Origin: Prochilodus magdalenae | Lineage: Eukaryota; Chordata; Actinopteri; Characiformes; Prochilodontidae | Direction of reading: 5' to 3' | Assembly (NCBI GenBank): GCA_024036415.1 | Contig: JAMWET010005005.1 | Coordinates: 427,501-491,500, forward strand | Length of the DNA: 64,000 bases | Part shown: positions 25,557-64,000 of the stretch, piece after piece | Position numbering within the stretch: position 1 is the stretch's first letter | Layout of the letters: every line of letters begins with the position of its first letter | Program-made: the position numbers and the translations under genes | Notes under the pieces: model-generated | Told to the model about the DNA's origin: nothing | Databases searched by the model: none | The model's input: the letters and a program-made list of their open reading frames with translations, nothing else

Positions 25557-26034
25557 TATGCCTTACTTCATTTTTGTATCATTTGTGTTGATGTAAATGT
25601 AAGACACAATAGGGCTTTAGTAAACCCTTTACCTCTTAGCCTGTGGTGGAGTGGTCCAGCTGTCCAGCTGACTGGGAAAAAATGTGGGAAAACAAACAAA
25701 TTTTTAGCTGCTCTGGATGTTGCTCTCAGTTTGCATTCATTGAGCTTCCACATCACAACTGATGGGATTACAAATCTGCAGAGAATTTAAGGTGACCTTA
25801 AATCATGATTTAAAAACCTCATAATGCAAGCCTGTTTGATTTTATATACTGATTGGTCATATTTATGTTGACTGATGGTACAGGGCTTAATTACAATGTT
25901 AATGTTTGACCAGCAAAGTTCCCCAAATGGTTTAGCCCAGCTTACTACTAATACTCAATAAAAACATGTATGTATATCAATGATATGCTATTGTTCAGCT
26001 AATTCCATTCTTATGTAGATTAAACACTGTCCCC

Positions 26035-26280
26035 TTCACTGTCCACTCTATTAGAGACTCCTATCTTGCTGGTCAACCTCGTAGATGTACTGTCAGAGAT
26101 GATAGGTCATCTACTGCTGCACAGTGCAATGTTAGTCATCCTCAGTGGTCACAGGACACTGCCTACAGGATGCTGCCCACAGGACGCCACCCACAAGACA
26201 CTCCTACATGGTCAGTGGAGCTAATAAAATGGACAGTGACTGTACACAAGAAGGTGTACCTAACGACATGGCCGGTGGGT
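26035..26280. repeat. Dispersed fish repeat, inverted relative to 18285-18700
   Basis: It shares GTCATCTACTGCTGCACAGTG-type, GTAGATGTACTGTCAGAG and CAGTGGTCACAGGA blocks with the reverse complement of 18285-18445. It also carries GGAGCTAATAAAATGGACAG. Confidence 0.65.
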
Positions 26281-26944
26281 GCATGTTTGATTGGCACTGC
26301 ATTAAATGAAAAGTCACAGACACCCTTTAGTTTAAACATTTATTGTCTGTAATCATTTGCAAATATCAGCAATTTCATCTGTAGCCCACAACACTTACGG
26401 ACAGAAGATGACAGTAACCCACAATACTGAAGCTGCAGACCAACCAGTGTTTAAACAGAGCTATACAATAGAGTGTCCTTGGCAACTGAGTTTCTAAGGC
26501 TTAGTGAAACCCCCAAACAGAAAGGGTTAGAGTAAACCCGGCCTTATATTCCTTAAAACACTTCAACATGTACGCTGAGAGACGTGTGAAGTCTGACCGA
26601 CTAATCTTCAGTGTGGAGTGTCCACTTCAGCAGGCACCTTGGTTATACCTCACAAACATGTATTAACTTATATCATTAGAACTGTAGAACGACGACCGTC
26701 TTCATCAGAACAACAAAGCTGAAGAACCAAAAAAAAAAAAGTGGGTTTAAAAAAAATTATTATGGACGACAATTCACATTTTTCAATTAAACAGTTTCTG
26801 AGTTGCAGCTGATATTACATTAGCGTTATGAGGCTGATGCGTGGACCCCCCGTAAGGCCCAATTGAAGAGGCCCATTCCCCTCTACCTAACAGCAAACAT
26901 GACAACAGTGACTCTGTTGTGCACAATGTATGGATTATTTACTT

Positions 26945-26958
26945 TTTATTTATTTATT
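26945..26958 (-). terminator. chm: Candidate chm poly(A) signal cluster
   Basis: Three overlapping TTTATT on the + strand give AATAAA on the gene strand, about 260 nt after the stop. Another lies at 26339-26344. Choice between them is not possible from sequence alone. Confidence 0.4.
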
Positions 26959-27214
26959 GATTTACTTATTTTTTGCAGACAGTAACAGACCAGTGTTAAT
27001 CAGAAGAGCCACAATCCATATAATTCTCCTCCACAGGCATTCAGAGGACCACAGTATAGACAGAAGGACAGAAGTCAGTCAGTTGTCACCAGCCCTCTTC
27101 CTAGCATCTGTTAACTACTGAAGAAAGGATAGACCTCCAGGACAAAGGCTGGCGGACATGTTGGCGGTGTTGGGAAAGGGTTTAGTGAATCATCCTTAAA
27201 TGAGGAGGGAGTGA

Positions 27215-62648
<35,434 letters not shown>

Positions 62649-64000
62649 CTTGAATCTACGACCGTCACGTGACATAACACACCGTGACGTGTACCGGAGG
62701 ATGCGGCTTAGGAACTAGAAAATATCGTATTGCTCTGCACAAGATCTGGTTTAATTGTAGTTTGCGTGTGTCTATTTTAATTTGTTGATATTTATTCTCA
62801 TTCGTTTATTTCACTATTCTGTTTACACTTACATTTACTCTGTTTATTTCTGATTGTCCATTTATATTATATTATGTATGTATTTATTTATTAATATATG
62901 TATTTTTTTAATGGTCTACCTATATGGTTATTTATCAAAATGTCCCTGAATATCTCCTCCACAGTTTATTATTAGTCAAAGTAGGAAGCTCTAAGTCATT
63001 TTTACCAATCAAAAGTAGAAGGCTTTAAGTAATTTTGAGCAATCCAAATCTAGGGCTGAAAAATAAATTATATTCATATCAGTATTGTAATTTAAAATAC
63101 TAGAACTGTTGAACCACAACGGCTGCAATATTTTTAAATTATTGTCTACATTATCAAAAATATGGCTTTAAGTTTAAAGTAGGTAAGTTGTAGTCTGAAT
63201 CTTTAATCAGTTTTACCTCTAATTTGTCATTTAAAAGGGAGAAATATTCAAACAGCAGGCGCTGCAGTTGTTATAATAGCGCCCTGTACAACCTAATAAC
63301 AACACTGTTATTTGCTGGGTAGAGGAACACAATCATAATTAACTGGCCATCTAGTGTATTACAAAATCATTCAGCCCTATTAAAATCCAAACCTCTCCAG
63401 CAACAGCACTAAAGAAGAGTGACAGAAAGCTTTTTGGTGGATAGGTGGTTATCAATCAACTTTGTGCTAGTAAGCCAAAACTAGGCCTCAACACATGCAG
63501 GAGGTTAAAGAGGAATTATAGCCTATAGAAGCTTTGCTGTCATAAGGGTGCAGGAGTCAGGTTGGATCAGTGCTTGGCAAAGATGGTAGCTCCAAAGAAC
63601 AAAGCTGTTTTGCGTGCATGCCCTAACAAAAGCTGAATGAAGCAGTGTGTTAGGAGTAGTAAGCAGTATATTTCCCCCCCATCTGAACAGATACTTAATA
63701 TGCTGATAGAAACCAAGATGTGTTGTATGTAATATGGACTTGTCTGATGCATGATGTAAGAGACTGCACCATGTGTTACTTCAAAACATCCGAATGTCCA
63801 TTCACAGTCAGGCCACTAGAAAGGGGCTGAGCACAGTGGTGTGAGACTGCCTAAGAGGTTATAAGATTAAGTGGAGACAGGAATTTATCAAAAACAGTAA
63901 GCCACTAAAGCACCTACGAAAGGGGGAGTGCTCATGAAAAAGACCTTATTTACCATGCATGACAGATCAGACCAAGCTAAAGTTTTAACCATGGTCCTCA
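62649..64000. other. Upstream flank of chm
   Basis: Contains the chm promoter region, without TATA box in the first 100 bp. Beyond that the DNA is AT-rich. A short duplicated phrase AAGTAGxAxGCTxTAAGT occurs near 62980 and 63010. No gene was recognised. Confidence 0.7.

Noticed and set aside
63567..63752. Possible exon upstream of chm
   Set aside because: No splice-site context and no recognisable protein similarity.

Overview
The window is nuclear DNA of a ray-finned (teleost) fish. The evidence is intron-split genes with GT-AG splice sites, three vertebrate orthologues, long microsatellites, several Tc1-type and hAT-type DNA transposons, and the tRNA-like SINE and truncated LINE tails common in fish. 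The species cannot be fixed from the sequence alone. Assignments rest on translations compared with remembered vertebrate protein families; no database search was run.

Layout. (1) 746-10819, + strand: the last five coding exons of dpysl3 (CRMP4, a cytoskeletal phosphoprotein of growing neurons); the gene begins left of the window. (2) 14261-19163, - strand: complete wdr55, 8 coding exons, 395 residues, a nucleolar WD40 protein of rRNA processing. It is convergent with dpysl3. (3) About 19.2-27.2 kb: gene-free DNA holding two decayed Tc1-type transposons, a small MITE and other dispersed repeats. (4) 27215-62648, - strand: complete chm (Rab escort protein 1, REP-1), 15 coding exons, 662 residues, spread over 35 kb. 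(5) 62.65-64.0 kb: DNA upstream of chm with no recognisable gene.

All 28 coding exons join in frame, so wdr55 and chm look intact. The three genes do not form a pathway. Human DPYSL3 and WDR55 lie on 5q31-q32 while CHM lies on Xq21, so this neighbourhood joins segments that are separate in human.

The large chm introns hold long CT-rich tracts on the transcribed strand and several islands of complex, repeat-free sequence with homeodomain and POU-type motifs. These islands are candidate conserved enhancers, possibly for a neighbouring developmental gene; this is inference. I found no new biological system. The best leads are those islands, a hAT MITE with a perfect 8-bp target duplication in wdr55, a SINE beside a wdr55 splice donor, and the loss of one GSK3-type site in Dpysl3.
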